NCBI RefSeq assembly: GCF_030816895.1
Contig: NZ_JAUSYL010000001.1
Span: 1,116,001 to 1,180,000, forward strand
Length of the DNA: 64,000 bases
Origin: Clavibacter sp. B3I6
Lineage (GTDB): Bacteria; Actinomycetota; Actinomycetes; Actinomycetales; Microbacteriaceae
Reading direction: 5' to 3'
Shown here: in pieces, positions 45,905 to 55,700 of the stretch
Layout: each line of letters begins with the position of its first letter
Position numbering within the stretch: the first letter of the stretch is position 1
Made by a program: the position numbers and the translations under genes
Notes under the pieces: model-generated
Database searches by the model: none
Seen by the model: only the letters and a program-made list of their open reading frames with translations
Told to the model about the DNA's origin: nothing

Positions 45905-48328
45905 CTAGCGGAAGGACCGCAGGCGCAGGCTGTTCGTGACGACGAACACCGAGGAGAGCGCCATGGCGAGCCCCGCGACGAGCGGGTTGAGGAGGCCCAG
46001 CATGGCGACGGGGATCGCGGCGGCGTTGTAGGCGAAGGCCCAGAACAGGTTGCCGCGGATCGTGCCGAGGGTGCGGCGCGCGAGGCGCACGGCGTCGGCG
46101 ACCAGCACGAGGTCGCCGCGGACGATCGTGATGTCGCCCGCCTCGATGGCCGCGTCGGTGCCCGTGCCCATCGCGATGCCGAGGTCGGCCTGCGCGAGCG
46201 CGGCGGCGTCGTTCACGCCGTCGCCGACCATCGCGACGACGCGCCCCTCGGACTGGAGCCGGCGTACCGCGTCGAGCTTGCCCTCGGGCAGGACGCCCGC
46301 GATGACCTCGTCGATCCCGACCTCGTCGGCGACGCGGCGGGCGGCCCCCGCGGTGTCGCCCGTGAGGAGGACCGGGCGGAGACCGAGCGCCAGGATCCGG
46401 CGGACGGCCTCGGCGCTCGTGGGCTTCACGGTGTCCGCGACCTGGAGGATCCCGCGCACCGCGCCGTCCCACGCGACGGCGACCACGGTGGATCCCTCGG
46501 CCTCGGCCGCGCGCAGCGCCTCGGCGAGCGTCGCGTCGGGCTCCGCGGCCCACTGCTCCGCGAGCCAGGCCGGGCGGCCGATCGCAACGGCATGGCCGTC
46601 GACCACGCCGTGGACGCCGAGGCCCGCCGTGGCGACGAAGCCCTCGACGGCGGGCAGGGATCCGGCCCCCGCCGCCTCGACGACGGCGCGCGCCACCGGG
46701 TGCTCGCTCCGCGCCTCGAGGGCGGCGGCGATACGCACGAGCTCGTCGGCGTCGACGCCCGCCGCGGGCACGGCCCGGACGAGCGACATGACGCCCGTGG
46801 TCACGGTGCCCGTCTTGTCGAGCAGCACGGTGTCGATCCGCCGGGTCGACTCGAGCACCTGCGGGCCGGTGATGAGGATCCCGAGCTGCGCGCCGCGTCC
46901 CGTGCCCACGAGGAGCGCGGTCGGGGTCGCGAGCCCGAGGGCGCACGGGCAGGCGATGATGAGCGTCGCCACGGCCGCGGTGAACGCGGCCTCGGGCGGG
47001 AAGCCGAGCAGCAGCCAGCCGACGAGGGTGCCGAGCGCGAGCACGAGCACGACCGGCACGAAGACGGCCGAAACGCGGTCGGCGAGGCGCTGGATCCGGG
47101 CCTTGCCGGTCTGCGCCTCCTCCACGAGGGCGGCCATGCGCGCGAGGCGGGTCTCCTCCCCCACGCGGGTGGCGCGCACGAGCAGGCGGCCGCCGGCGTT
47201 GAGGGTCGCGCCCGTGACATCGTCCCCGGGACAGACCTCCTCGGGCAGCGACTCGCCCGTGAGGAGGGACCGGTCGACCGCGCTCGCGCCGTCGACGACC
47301 ACGCCGTCGGTGGCGATGCGCTCGCCGGGCCGCACGACGAACTCCTCGCCGACGCGGAGCGCGCCGATGGGGATCCGCCGCTCGACGCCGTCGCGCACGA
47401 CGGCCACGTCCTTCGCGGCGAGGTCGAGGAGCGCGGCGAGGGCGGCGCCGGACGCGCGCGCGGCCCGCGCCTCGAGGTAGCGCCCGCCCAGGAGGAAGAC
47501 GGTGACGGCGGCGGCGACCTCGAGGTAGATGTCCCCGGATCCTCCGCCGGGCTCGCCGACGAGGCTCATGGTCATGCGCATGCCGGGCGCCCCGGCGTCG
47601 CCGAGGAAGAGGGCGTACAGCGACCACAGGAAGGCGGCCGCGACGCCGATGCTCACCAGCGTGTCCATGCCGACGCCGCCGTGCCGCGCGCTGACGGCCG
47701 CGGCGCGGTGGAACGGCCAGGCGCCCCAGACAGCGACGGGCGCCGCGAGCGCGAGGGACAGCCACTGCCAGTCGTCGAACTGGAGCGCGGGGACCATCGC
47801 CATGAGGAACACGGGCACCGTGAGCGCGGTCGAGACGACGAGCCGCTGCCGGAGCGCGAGCTCGTCGGCGTCGGGGCGGCGCGCGGCCACCGCGTCGCCT
47901 GCGGCGGGAGCCGGGGAGGCGGGTGCCGCGGCTGCGCGGTCGGCGGCGGGAGCGTCGGCCGGTGCCGCGGACTCCGCGGGAGCCGCCGGGGTCGGGTCGA
48001 GGACAGGCGCGTCGAGCGCCGCCTCCGCCCCGCTCCCCCACGCCGCCCGCTCGGACGCGCGGTAGCCGGTCCGCTCGATGGTGCGGATCGCGTCCTCGAC
48101 GCTCGTGCCCGCGGGCAGCTGCACGCGCGCGCGGTGGGTGGCGTAGTTCACGGCGGCCTCGACCCCGGGCATCCGCCCGAGCTTCCGCTCGATGCGCATG
48201 GCGCACGATGCGCACGTCATGCCCTGCACGTCGAGGTCGACGCGCGTGAGCACGGCGCCCTCCTCGGCGGCAGGCCCGTCAGGCGCGGCGGCGGCCGACG
48301 CCGTCGACGCGGTCACGGGGTCGGCCAT
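45905..48328 (-). CDS. copA: Copper-exporting P1B-type ATPase CopA
   Basis: 807 residues. The N-terminal heavy-metal domain has MTCASC with Cys39 and Cys42. Then an Ala/Pro-rich linker (about 105-165), the actuator TGES motif, eight membrane helices, the metal-binding CPC in ACPCALGLATP, the phosphorylation motif DKTGT and the hinge MVGDGVNDAAALAQADLGIA. It pumps Cu(I) out of the cell. The copZ stop is 1 bp away from its start, csoR is upstream, and a terminator follows. Confidence 0.96.
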   Translation of the reverse strand: MADPVTASTASAAAAPDGPAAEEGAVLTRVDLDVQGMTCASCAMRIERKLGRMPGVEAAVNYATHRARVQLPAGTSVEDAIRTIERTGYRASERAAWGSGAEAALDAPVLDPTPAAPAESAAPADAPAADRAAAAPASPAPAAGDAVAARRPDADELALRQRLVVSTALTVPVFLMAMVPALQFDDWQWLSLALAAPVAVWGAWPFHRAAAVSARHGGVGMDTLVSIGVAAAFLWSLYALFLGDAGAPGMRMTMSLVGEPGGGSGDIYLEVAAAVTVFLLGGRYLEARAARASGAALAALLDLAAKDVAVVRDGVERRIPIGALRVGEEFVVRPGERIATDGVVVDGASAVDRSLLTGESLPEEVCPGDDVTGATLNAGGRLLVRATRVGEETRLARMAALVEEAQTGKARIQRLADRVSAVFVPVVLVLALGTLVGWLLLGFPPEAAFTAAVATLIIACPCALGLATPTALLVGTGRGAQLGILITGPQVLESTRRIDTVLLDKTGTVTTGVMSLVRAVPAAGVDADELVRIAAALEARSEHPVARAVVEAAGAGSLPAVEGFVATAGLGVHGVVDGHAVAIGRPAWLAEQWAAEPDATLAEALRAAEAEGSTVVAVAWDGAVRGILQVADTVKPTSAEAVRRILALGLRPVLLTGDTAGAARRVADEVGIDEVIAGVLPEGKLDAVRRLQSEGRVVAMVGDGVNDAAALAQADLGIAMGTGTDAAIEAGDITIVRGDLVLVADAVRLARRTLGTIRGNLFWAFAYNAAAIPVAMLGLLNPLVAGLAMALSSVFVVTNSLRLRSFR

Positions 48329-48329
48329 G

Positions 48330-48545
48330 TCAGATCCCCGCGACGTAGCCGGCCTCGTCCACCGCGGCGCGGACGGCCGCGGGGTCGAGGGGGCCGTCGC
48401 TCTCGACGGTGACGGTGGAGGCGCCGCCGACGACGAGGTCGACGGCGACGGACGCGACGCCCGGCAGCTCGCCGACCTCCTCGGTGACGCTCGCGACGCA
48501 GTGCGCGCAGGTCATGCCGGTGACGGGGAATGCGGTGGTGGTCAT
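48330..48545 (-). CDS. copZ: Copper chaperone CopZ
   Basis: 71 residues, a single heavy-metal-associated domain with GMTCAHC (Cys13, Cys16). The ATG has GGAGA upstream. It delivers Cu(I) to CopA. Directly upstream of copA and 43 bp after csoR, so part of the csoR-copZ-copA operon. Confidence 0.95.
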   Translation of the reverse strand: MTTTAFPVTGMTCAHCVASVTEEVGELPGVASVAVDLVVGGASTVTVESDGPLDPAAVRAAVDEAGYVAGI

Positions 48546-48588
48546 GGGGTCTCCTTGTCGGTGGATGCGGGTGCGGCGGCGGGTCGGA

Positions 48589-48870
48589 TCAGGACCGGAC
48601 GAGCCGCGCGATGGCCGCGGAGGCCTCGCGCACCTTGTCGTCCGCGACCTGGCCGCCCTCGCGCGCGGCCTCGGCGAGGCAGTGGGCGAGGTGGTCGTCG
48701 AGCAGCTTGAGGGCGACGGTCTCCATGGCGCGCGTGACGGCCGAGACCTGCGTGAGCACGTCGATGCAGTACGTGTCGGACTCGACCATGCGCTCGATGC
48801 CGCGCACCTGGCCCTCCGCCCGACGGAGCCTCCGCAGGATGTCGTCCTTGCCCTCGCTGTACCCGACCAT
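48589..48870 (-). CDS. csoR: CsoR-family copper-sensing repressor
   Basis: 93 residues from ATG 48870 (GGGAGGTGG upstream); the ORF extends higher but that part covers the operator. The Cu(I) ligands Cys35, His60 and Cys64 are all present in the CsoR spacing, and the basic DNA-binding helix residues (RRLRRAEGQVRGIERM) are typical. It releases its operator when Cu(I) binds, turning on copZ-copA. First gene of the operon, directly after two palindromic sites. Confidence 0.95.
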   Translation of the reverse strand: MVGYSEGKDDILRRLRRAEGQVRGIERMVESDTYCIDVLTQVSAVTRAMETVALKLLDDHLAHCLAEAAREGGQVADDKVREASAAIARLVRS

Positions 48871-48898
48871 GGCGGCCACCTCCCTCTCGCGTCCATGG

Positions 48899-48937
48899 TA
48901 CCCCCTGGGGGTATACGTGTACACCCCCGGGGGGTAT
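48899..48937 (-). promoter_or_regulatory. Double CsoR operator
   Basis: A perfect 15-bp palindrome TACCCCCTGGGGGTA (48899-48913) and an imperfect second copy with TACACCCCC/GGGGGGTA (48920-48937), joined by a TACGTG spacer, 29 bp upstream of csoR. G/C-tract palindromes of this type are the known CsoR sites. Sequence seen, binding inferred. Confidence 0.8.
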
Positions 48938-48962
48938 CCGAGTCGGACCGGCGGGCGCACGA

Positions 48963-48997
48963 CGACGCCGCGCCCCTCGAGGAGGGACGCGGCGTCG
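48963..48997 (-). terminator. manB terminator
   Basis: A 16-bp stem with one C-A mismatch on the plus strand that becomes U-G on the minus strand, 3-nt loop. It lies after the manB stop (49031) and before the csoR operator, insulating the copper operon. Confidence 0.7.
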
Positions 48998-49030
48998 GCG
49001 GTGGTGCGGGCCTGCGGTCGGCCGGGGCGG

Positions 49031-50458
49031 TCAGCCCTGGCGGATCAGCCCCAGCAGCTCGTCGCGGAGGGCGGCCATGCGCTCCTCGGTGGAGGCCTCG
49101 ACGTTCAGGCGCAGGAGGGGCTCGGTGTTGGACGGGCGGACGCTGAACCACCAGAAGGCGCCGTCGGCGCCCACGGGACCGTCGACCGTGAGGCCGTCGA
49201 GCTCGTCGAACTCGCCGCGGCCGCGGAACGCCTCGACGATGCGCTCGTACGCGGCGGGCACGTCGTCGACCGTGCTGTTGATCTCGCCCGACAGCGCGTA
49301 CGGCGTGTAGCGCGCGGACAGGTCCGACATGAGGCCCTCGCTCTGGCCGAACTCGGCGAGGAGGTGCATGGCGGCGAGCATGCCGTTGTCGGCGCCCCAG
49401 AAGTCGCGGAAGTAGTAGTGCGCGGAGTGCTCGCCGCCGAAGACGGCGCCCGTGGCGGCCATCTGGTCCTTGATGAGCGAGTGGCCGACGCGCGTGCGGA
49501 CCGCCGTGGCGCCCGCCGCCTCGATCGTCTCGGGCACGATGCGCGAGGTGATGAGGTTGTGCAGCACGGTGACCTCGTCGTCGGGCGACTGGGCCTTCAC
49601 GCGCGAGATCTCGCGGAGCGCGACGATGGCGGCGACGGCGCTGGGCGTGACCGCCTGGCCCTCCTCGTCCACCACGAAGCAGCGGTCGGCGTCGCCGTCG
49701 AAGGCGAGCCCGAGGTCGGCGCCGTGCTCGACGACGGCCTTCTGCAGGTCGACGAGGTTCGCGGGCTCCAGCGGGTTCGCCTCGTGGTTGGGGAAGGTGC
49801 CGTCGAGCTCGAAGTAGAGCGGGATGATCTCGATGGGCAGCTCGGGGAGGCCGGCCGCCGTGCCGAGCACGGCGGGGACGGTCATGCCGCCCATGCCGTT
49901 GCCCGCGTCGACGACGACGCGGAGCGGGCGGATGCCGGAGAGGTCGACGAGCTGGCGCAGGTAGCCCGCGTAGTCGGCGAGGACGTCGCGCTCGCGCACC
50001 TCGCCCGCGGGCTCGACGGCGGCGATGCCGTCCGCCAGGAAGCCGATGGCGCGATCGCGGATGGCGGCGAGGCCCGTGTCGAGGCTGATGCCCTGCGCGC
50101 CCGCGCGGGAGAACTTGAGGCCGTTGTACGTGGCCGGGTTGTGGCTGGCGGTGAACATGACGGCGGGGGCGTGCAGGGATCCGGAGGCGTAGTACGTCTC
50201 GTCCGTGGAGCAGAGCCCGATGAGCAGCACGTGCGCGCCGCGGGCCGTGGCGCCCCGGGCGAAGGCCTGCGCGAAGGACGGCGAGGAGTCGCGCATGTCG
50301 TGGCCGACGACGATCTCGCTGCCGGCGGCGCCCAGCTCGTCGACGAAGCCGGCGCCGAGGGCCGTGACGAGCTCCTCCGTCAGCTGGCTGCCGACGAGAC
50401 CTCTCACGTCGTAGGTCTTCACTATGGCGGTCAGCGTCTCGGCGGCAGAGGTCGTCAT
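49031..50458 (-). CDS. manB: Phosphomannomutase/phosphoglucomutase
   Basis: 475 residues. The catalytic serine lies in MFTASHNPATYNG, the metal loop in AFDGDADRC, and the sugar-binding loop GEHSAHYYF and phosphate loop RPSNTEP complete the four-domain alpha-D-phosphohexomutase. It converts mannose-6-phosphate to mannose-1-phosphate for GDP-mannose supply. In mycobacteria the same gene lies next to DUF3499, an Rv3259-like gene and whiB2, as here. TAGGTT is 7 nt before the ATG. Its terminator separates it from csoR. Confidence 0.93.
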   Translation of the reverse strand: MTTSAAETLTAIVKTYDVRGLVGSQLTEELVTALGAGFVDELGAAGSEIVVGHDMRDSSPSFAQAFARGATARGAHVLLIGLCSTDETYYASGSLHAPAVMFTASHNPATYNGLKFSRAGAQGISLDTGLAAIRDRAIGFLADGIAAVEPAGEVRERDVLADYAGYLRQLVDLSGIRPLRVVVDAGNGMGGMTVPAVLGTAAGLPELPIEIIPLYFELDGTFPNHEANPLEPANLVDLQKAVVEHGADLGLAFDGDADRCFVVDEEGQAVTPSAVAAIVALREISRVKAQSPDDEVTVLHNLITSRIVPETIEAAGATAVRTRVGHSLIKDQMAATGAVFGGEHSAHYYFRDFWGADNGMLAAMHLLAEFGQSEGLMSDLSARYTPYALSGEINSTVDDVPAAYERIVEAFRGRGEFDELDGLTVDGPVGADGAFWWFSVRPSNTEPLLRLNVEASTEERMAALRDELLGLIRQG

Positions 50459-50460
50459 GC

Positions 50461-50676
50461 TCAGGAACCTACCTCACCGAGTACGCCGTGCCGGACGATC
50501 TGCCAGCCCTGCGGCGCCGACAGCCGCGCCGCGTGGCGGTCGCACAGGTCGTAGCTGTGGGGCTCGGAGTCGTGGCTGAGGGGACCGAGCACGGCCATGG
50601 AATCCGCGTACACGTACGTGAGGGTGGTCGTGGCGCCGCCGGTGCAGCCGACGCGGGAGCAGGGCCTGTTCGTCAT
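50461..50676 (-). CDS. DUF3499 family protein
   Basis: 71 residues. Cys6, Cys11, Cys45 and His48 (CSRVGC, DLCDRH) look like a small zinc-binding knuckle. It is conserved in actinobacteria directly upstream of manB. The ATG at 50676 follows TAGTGT and 9 nt. Function unknown; regulatory or structural zinc protein is a guess. Confidence 0.85.
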   Translation of the reverse strand: MTNRPCSRVGCTGGATTTLTYVYADSMAVLGPLSHDSEPHSYDLCDRHAARLSAPQGWQIVRHGVLGEVGS

Positions 50677-50721
50677 GTCGGGCCCACACTACCGCCGACG
50701 CCGGGGCCGTACGATGGGGCC
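50677..50721. promoter_or_regulatory. Compact divergent promoter
   Basis: TAGTGT (50691-50686, minus) and TACGAT (50710-50715, plus) drive the DUF3499 and 50722 genes. The plus box is 6 nt from its ATG (leaderless); both promoters fit into 45 bp. Confidence 0.55.
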
Positions 50722-51165
50722 ATGCCACGATCGCGCCGCCGGGGAGGCCACGTCTCCATCCGCGCATCCTGGCGGGATCGGCACGGCCGCGGCCTCCGCT
50801 CCCCCGTCACCGGGCCGGAGCTGCCCGTCCTCCGCACGCGGGCCGACCTGTTCGACGACATCGTCGCCTCCACCGCCGAGTACCTGCGCGGCCTCTGGCC
50901 GGACGAGCTCGAGCGCGTGTCCTTCGAGGTCGCCGCGCTGCCCGCCGAGAACAGCGAGCGGGACGGCATCGACCGCTGGACGGTGCTGCCGGACGAGCGC
51001 CGGGTCGTCTTCTACCGGCTGCCCATCGAGCGCCTGTCGCACCTGCACGAGGACGACGAGCACCACCAGCGCGCGCTCGTCGAGGGCTGCGTGTTCCGCG
51101 CGGTCGCCGAGCTGCTCGGCAAGGACCCGTGGGACCTCGCGCCCGACCGGTACGACCCGCACTAG
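50722..51165 (+). CDS. Zincin-like (Rv3259-family) protein without HExxH
   Basis: 147 residues from ATG 50722 (TACGAT 6 nt upstream). An Arg-rich N-terminus precedes a domain of the metallopeptidase-like DUF1025/Rv3259 group (LRTRADLFDDIVAST, RVVFYRLPIERLSH, LVEGCVFRAVAELLG). The metal-binding HExxH of active zincins is not present, so it may have lost peptidase activity. Conserved opposite manB/DUF3499 in actinobacteria. Confidence 0.75.
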   Translation: MPRSRRRGGHVSIRASWRDRHGRGLRSPVTGPELPVLRTRADLFDDIVASTAEYLRGLWPDELERVSFEVAALPAENSERDGIDRWTVLPDERRVVFYRLPIERLSHLHEDDEHHQRALVEGCVFRAVAELLGKDPWDLAPDRYDPH

Positions 51166-51255
51166 CCGCGCGTCGCCTGCGCCGACCGCGGATCCCGAAC
51201 GGGCGTCGGGCTTCGGGGCCCCGCCGCAGGACGGTGCGCTCCCGCGCGCGACCGC

Positions 51256-52770
51256 TCAGGGGTGGACGCGCAGCGGATCCGCGGCCGGCAGCACCGGCAC
51301 CACGGGCAGCGCCGCCGAGCGCCCCGGCTCGGCGAGGGTCACGGTCGCCGTGAGCCCCGTCGCGCCCTCGAGCAGGTAGGTGCGGCCCTCCGTCACGGCC
51401 ACGGAGGCGGCGGATCCGGCGGGCACCTCGATCGCGACCGGCTCGGAGCCGTCGGTCGGCCGCGCCGTGACGGAGGCCGCGGCGTCCCCCGCGTTCCGCA
51501 GGTGCAGCAGGGGCGCGGGTCCCGCGGGCACCGACACGAGGGCGTCGCGCGTGAGCGGCTCCGCCGACGGCAGCCAGGCGAAGTCCGTCGTGCCGCCCTC
51601 GGCCGCGCCGGACACGCTGCGCACGGCGGCGGTGACGGGCACCGAGCTCTGCACCGTGACCGCGTAGCGGCCGTCCGGCAGGTCGGCGACGGGCAGGTCG
51701 GTGGTCCGGCCGGCGTCGACCTGCACCGTGAAGGTGGTGCCGGTGCCGTCGGTGCCGTCCTCCGGGGCGACGCTCACGCTCACGTCCGCGTCGTCGGTCC
51801 CGGGGACGAGGACGCGCACGGCGGTCTCGCGGTCGGGGTCGGTCCCGGGGTCCGATCCCGCACCGGGCGCGGATCCGCCGTCCTCCGCGGGAGCGGGCTC
51901 GCCCTCGACGGGCGCGACGGGCGCGGAATCCGAGTCGATGCGGAGGCCGGTCATCGTGAGGGCGGTGGCGGGGGCGGCGGCCGGTCCGATCCAGTCGACG
52001 CCGCCCGCGAGGAGGCCGCGGACCGTGCTCTGCTCGAGCCGCGCGACGATCTGGCCGCCGCGGCTCCGCACGTGCACGGCGGGCGAGGCGAGGTCGGGCG
52101 CGAGGCCGGCGAGGCTGAGCACGCGGCGCGTGCCGGCGGGCACCGTGATGCCGCTCGCCCCGGGGGCGCTCACGGCGCCCTCCTCGCCGGAGATGGCGAG
52201 GTCGACGGTGGAGGAGACGCCCGACGGGTTGTCGAGCACGACGAAGGTGGTGCGGCCCGTGGTGGTGGCGCCGCCCACCAGCCAGGACTCCGCGGTGGCC
52301 TCGGCGCAGGACGCCGCGGCGAGCCCCGCGAGGTCGACCTCCGCGGTGGTCTGGGACGTGGCGCCGGCGAGGTCCGTGGGCACGCCGTCGACCGCGCCGG
52401 CGGCGGCGAGGACGGACGGCTCGGTGGAGGTCCCGCCCTCGACGTCGGGGGCTTGGACGCGGGAGGCGCGGATGTCGGGGCCGCCGGTCGCGGCGTCGGC
52501 GGTGGCGGATCCGCTCGTGGTCGCGGCGCCGCCCACGGCGACGGCGACGGTGGTGGACGCGGCGTCGGCCTCCGGCGGGCGGAGGACCGCGCCCGCGCAG
52601 ACGCGCTGCTGGTCGGTGGCGACGGGGGTCACGAGCACGGAGGGCGCGCTCCGGTCGGCCGGCGCGGGCGGGAGGAGGAGCGCGCCGGTCACGACCGCGC
52701 CGAGCACGGCGACGCCGGCGATCCCGGTGGTCACGCGCGTCGCGATGCGCACGGCGTCACGCCTGGCCAT
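51256..52770 (-). CDS. DUF5719 secreted or anchored protein
   Basis: 504 residues. One N-terminal membrane segment (about 12-34) is followed by an Ala/Gly/Ser/Thr-rich extracytoplasmic beta-rich region with two cysteines (Cys58, Cys155 region) and a Pro/Asp-rich linker (about 285-315). It follows the giant GT2 with a 14-bp overlap, the conserved actinobacterial arrangement next to whiB2. Role unknown, probably in envelope glycan assembly by context. Confidence 0.82.
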   Translation of the reverse strand: MARRDAVRIATRVTTGIAGVAVLGAVVTGALLLPPAPADRSAPSVLVTPVATDQQRVCAGAVLRPPEADAASTTVAVAVGGAATTSGSATADAATGGPDIRASRVQAPDVEGGTSTEPSVLAAAGAVDGVPTDLAGATSQTTAEVDLAGLAAASCAEATAESWLVGGATTTGRTTFVVLDNPSGVSSTVDLAISGEEGAVSAPGASGITVPAGTRRVLSLAGLAPDLASPAVHVRSRGGQIVARLEQSTVRGLLAGGVDWIGPAAAPATALTMTGLRIDSDSAPVAPVEGEPAPAEDGGSAPGAGSDPGTDPDRETAVRVLVPGTDDADVSVSVAPEDGTDGTGTTFTVQVDAGRTTDLPVADLPDGRYAVTVQSSVPVTAAVRSVSGAAEGGTTDFAWLPSAEPLTRDALVSVPAGPAPLLHLRNAGDAAASVTARPTDGSEPVAIEVPAGSAASVAVTEGRTYLLEGATGLTATVTLAEPGRSAALPVVPVLPAADPLRVHP

Positions 52771-55700
52771 CTGTCCTCCTGCGGTCGTCGTGGCTGCTGC
52801 GGTCGTCCGCGCCGCGGCCGTCGGCGCGGCCGTCGTCCGCGGGCGCGGTCACGACCGCGTCGTCGTCGCCCGGGCGGCGCTCGCCCGCCTGCGGGATGTC
52901 GCCGAAGGCCGCCTCCTCCACGCTCGAGCCGGTGGCCTCGTCGAGGTAGGCGGGGGTGCCCCGGTCGTCGTGCTCGGGGCGCGGCTCGTCGGCGTCCGCC
53001 GGCCGGGCGTCGGACGCGACGGCGGGCTCGCGGTAGGCGGGCAGCGGGCGGCTCCGCGCGGCCAGGCCGCCGGTCGGGATCGCGAGCAGCAGCGTGAGGG
53101 CGAAGACGAGCGCCTGGGCCGCGAGCACGGCGGCGCGGGCCGGGTCGTCGAGGTTGCCGGGCGCGGGGACCTCAGCGGCCAGGTCGTCGCTGCCGACGAA
53201 GCGCCAGAGGAGCCCGGCCTCGGTCTGCCCGACCGCGGTGAACACGGGGTCGTCGTCGAGGGCGGAGCGCGCGCGGTCGTGGACGGCCGCGTCCCGCGTG
53301 CCGACGGGCGGCGCCAGGAGGACGTAGCTGATCCCGAGGCGCCGCAGGTCGTCGGTGGCGTCGAGGCCGGACCGCGAGGAGACGTTGCCGGCGAGCTCCG
53401 CGACGCGGGTCTGCGTGGCGGTGAGGGGCCCGGTGGCGGTGTCGACGGTCGAGACCTGCTCGAGCGTGCGGCCGGCGCCGCGCTCGACGTCGGCCGCGAG
53501 CGATCCGTCGTCCCCCGCGCGGAGCACGAGCGTCCCGACGGCGGGATCCGTCGCCGCCTCCGCCACGACGAGGCCGGGCAGCGAGCTGTCGCCGCCGGCG
53601 CGCACCGCCGTGACGCCGGCGACGGCGGCCGAGACGAGCGGGAGCGCGAGGACCACGAGGGTCGCCGTCGCCACGAGCCCGGGGACCACCGACCGGCGCC
53701 CGAGGGTGGCGAAGCAGAGGACGAGCGCGCCGGCGAGGCCGAGCCAGAGCAGGCTGAGGCCCGATCCCGGCCACACGGCCACCGCCACCGCCCCGGTGGA
53801 CTGCACCACGGTGCGCGCGGCCAGGACCGCGGTCGCGAAGCCGAGCACCGTCACGCCGAGCGCGAGGGCGGCCCGGTGCGACCCGCGGAGGAAGAGCGCC
53901 GCGACGGCGCCGAGCACGAGCGGCGCGACCAGCACCGCGACGACGACCAGGGGCACCGACGCGGGCAGCCCGAGCCCGAGGCCCTCGACGAAGGAGGTCC
54001 AGCCGCCGAGCCCGGAGGTCGGGAAGCCGAGCGCGAGGCCCGGCACGTCGGCCGGGGTGAAGGCCGCCGGCACGGCCGGGTCGGCGAGGAGGGCGAGCGG
54101 CTGGCCCTGCATCACGCGGTGCACGACGAGCGGCGCGACGAGCGCGAGGAGCGGCACCGGGATCGTGACGAGGCGTCCCGCGCGGCGGCCGGCTCGGATC
54201 GTCGCGACGAGCCAGAGCACCAGCAGGGCGGGCACGAGCGACGGCGCGCACGCGCCGACCGCGGCCAGCAGGATCCCCGCCACGGCGGAGGCCGACCACG
54301 AGCGCGGCGCCCGCAGCACGGCGAGCGCCAGCCACGGCAGGAGGAGGTGCGCGAGCACGGCCGGCAGGCGCCCGTCGCCGAGCGCGACGAGGAGGGTGGG
54401 CGCGAGGGTCCAGACGAGGGCCGCGAGGGCGCGGAGCCAGGCGTTGCGCGTGAGCTGCGCGGCGCAGAGCCACGCGGCGAGGGCCGCGAGCGGGAGGGCC
54501 GCCACGAACAGGCCGAGCACGGCGAGGGACGGCTCCCACGCGGTGACGCTGCCGAGCACGGCGAGCACGTACGCGAAGGGGTCGGAGGGCGCGACGGGTC
54601 CGGCACCCGATCCGCGCACGCCGATGCCCACCTGCGCCCACAGCGCGCCCGCGCTCGGGCCGAGCGGCAGGAGCTGCCCGCCCGTCAGCGCGGTGCCGGC
54701 GAGGCGCGGGAGCCACATGGCGGCGGCCACCAGGAGCGCCGCGAGGACCGTCCAGCCGCCGCCCGTGGCGAGGAACTCGACGCCGTCGGAGACGCCCATG
54801 TGCTCGACGCGGTACTGCTCGCGGGCGAGCGAGCGCCGCCGCCGGCCGACCGCGAGGGGCTGGCGGAGGGACGCGATGCTCGACCACGGCGCCGTCCGGG
54901 CGGCCGCGAGGCGGCGACGGCTGGCCCGGATCCGGCCGGGCGCGACGGCGACCCGCACGGCGGCGCCGATCTCGCCGGGCGCGGCGGTCGGGCGCTTGCG
55001 GAGCAGCTGCAGCAGCGCGCGGAGGATCGCGAGCGGCACGAGCGAGAGCCAGTGGACGGGGACGGCGGCCGGCGGCGCGTAGGCGAGCCGGCGGTGCAGC
55101 TGGGCCTGCCGGCGGAGCCGACGACGGCGACGCCGCGGCGTGCGCCGGCCGAGGAACGCGGTGCCGGGGGCGGCGTCGCCCGCGGAGGCCACGCGCGCGG
55201 CCGGCACGACCACGACGCGGTGGCCGGCGAGGCGGGCGCGGACGCAGAGGTCGAGCGCGTCGTCGATCACCGGCAGCGCGTCGTCGAAGCCGCCGAGCTC
55301 GTCCCACAGGCGGTGCCTTACGAGCATGCCGCCCGCGGCCACGCCGAGGACGTCGCTCATCTCGTCGTACTGGGCCTGGTCGAGCTCGACGTCGACGACG
55401 GGCACGGCCGCGCCGAGCGTGGTGAGCGTGCGGCCGAGCTCGTGGATGTAGCCCGGGTGGTCCCACTCCATGAGCTTGGGGCCGGCCACCGCGACGCTCG
55501 GCGACGCCTCGACGGCGGCGAGCAGCCGTTCGAGCGCGTCGGGCGCGGGCGCGTTGTCGGCCGAGAGCAGCCAGAGGAGCTCGTGGTCGCCCCCGGGCGC
55601 GGGGATCACGCGGACGGCCTGGTCGACGGCCTGCCCGAAGGTCATCCGCGCAGGCGCCTGCACCATGCGGGTGGGCTCGGAGGCGGCGAGGAGGGCGGCG

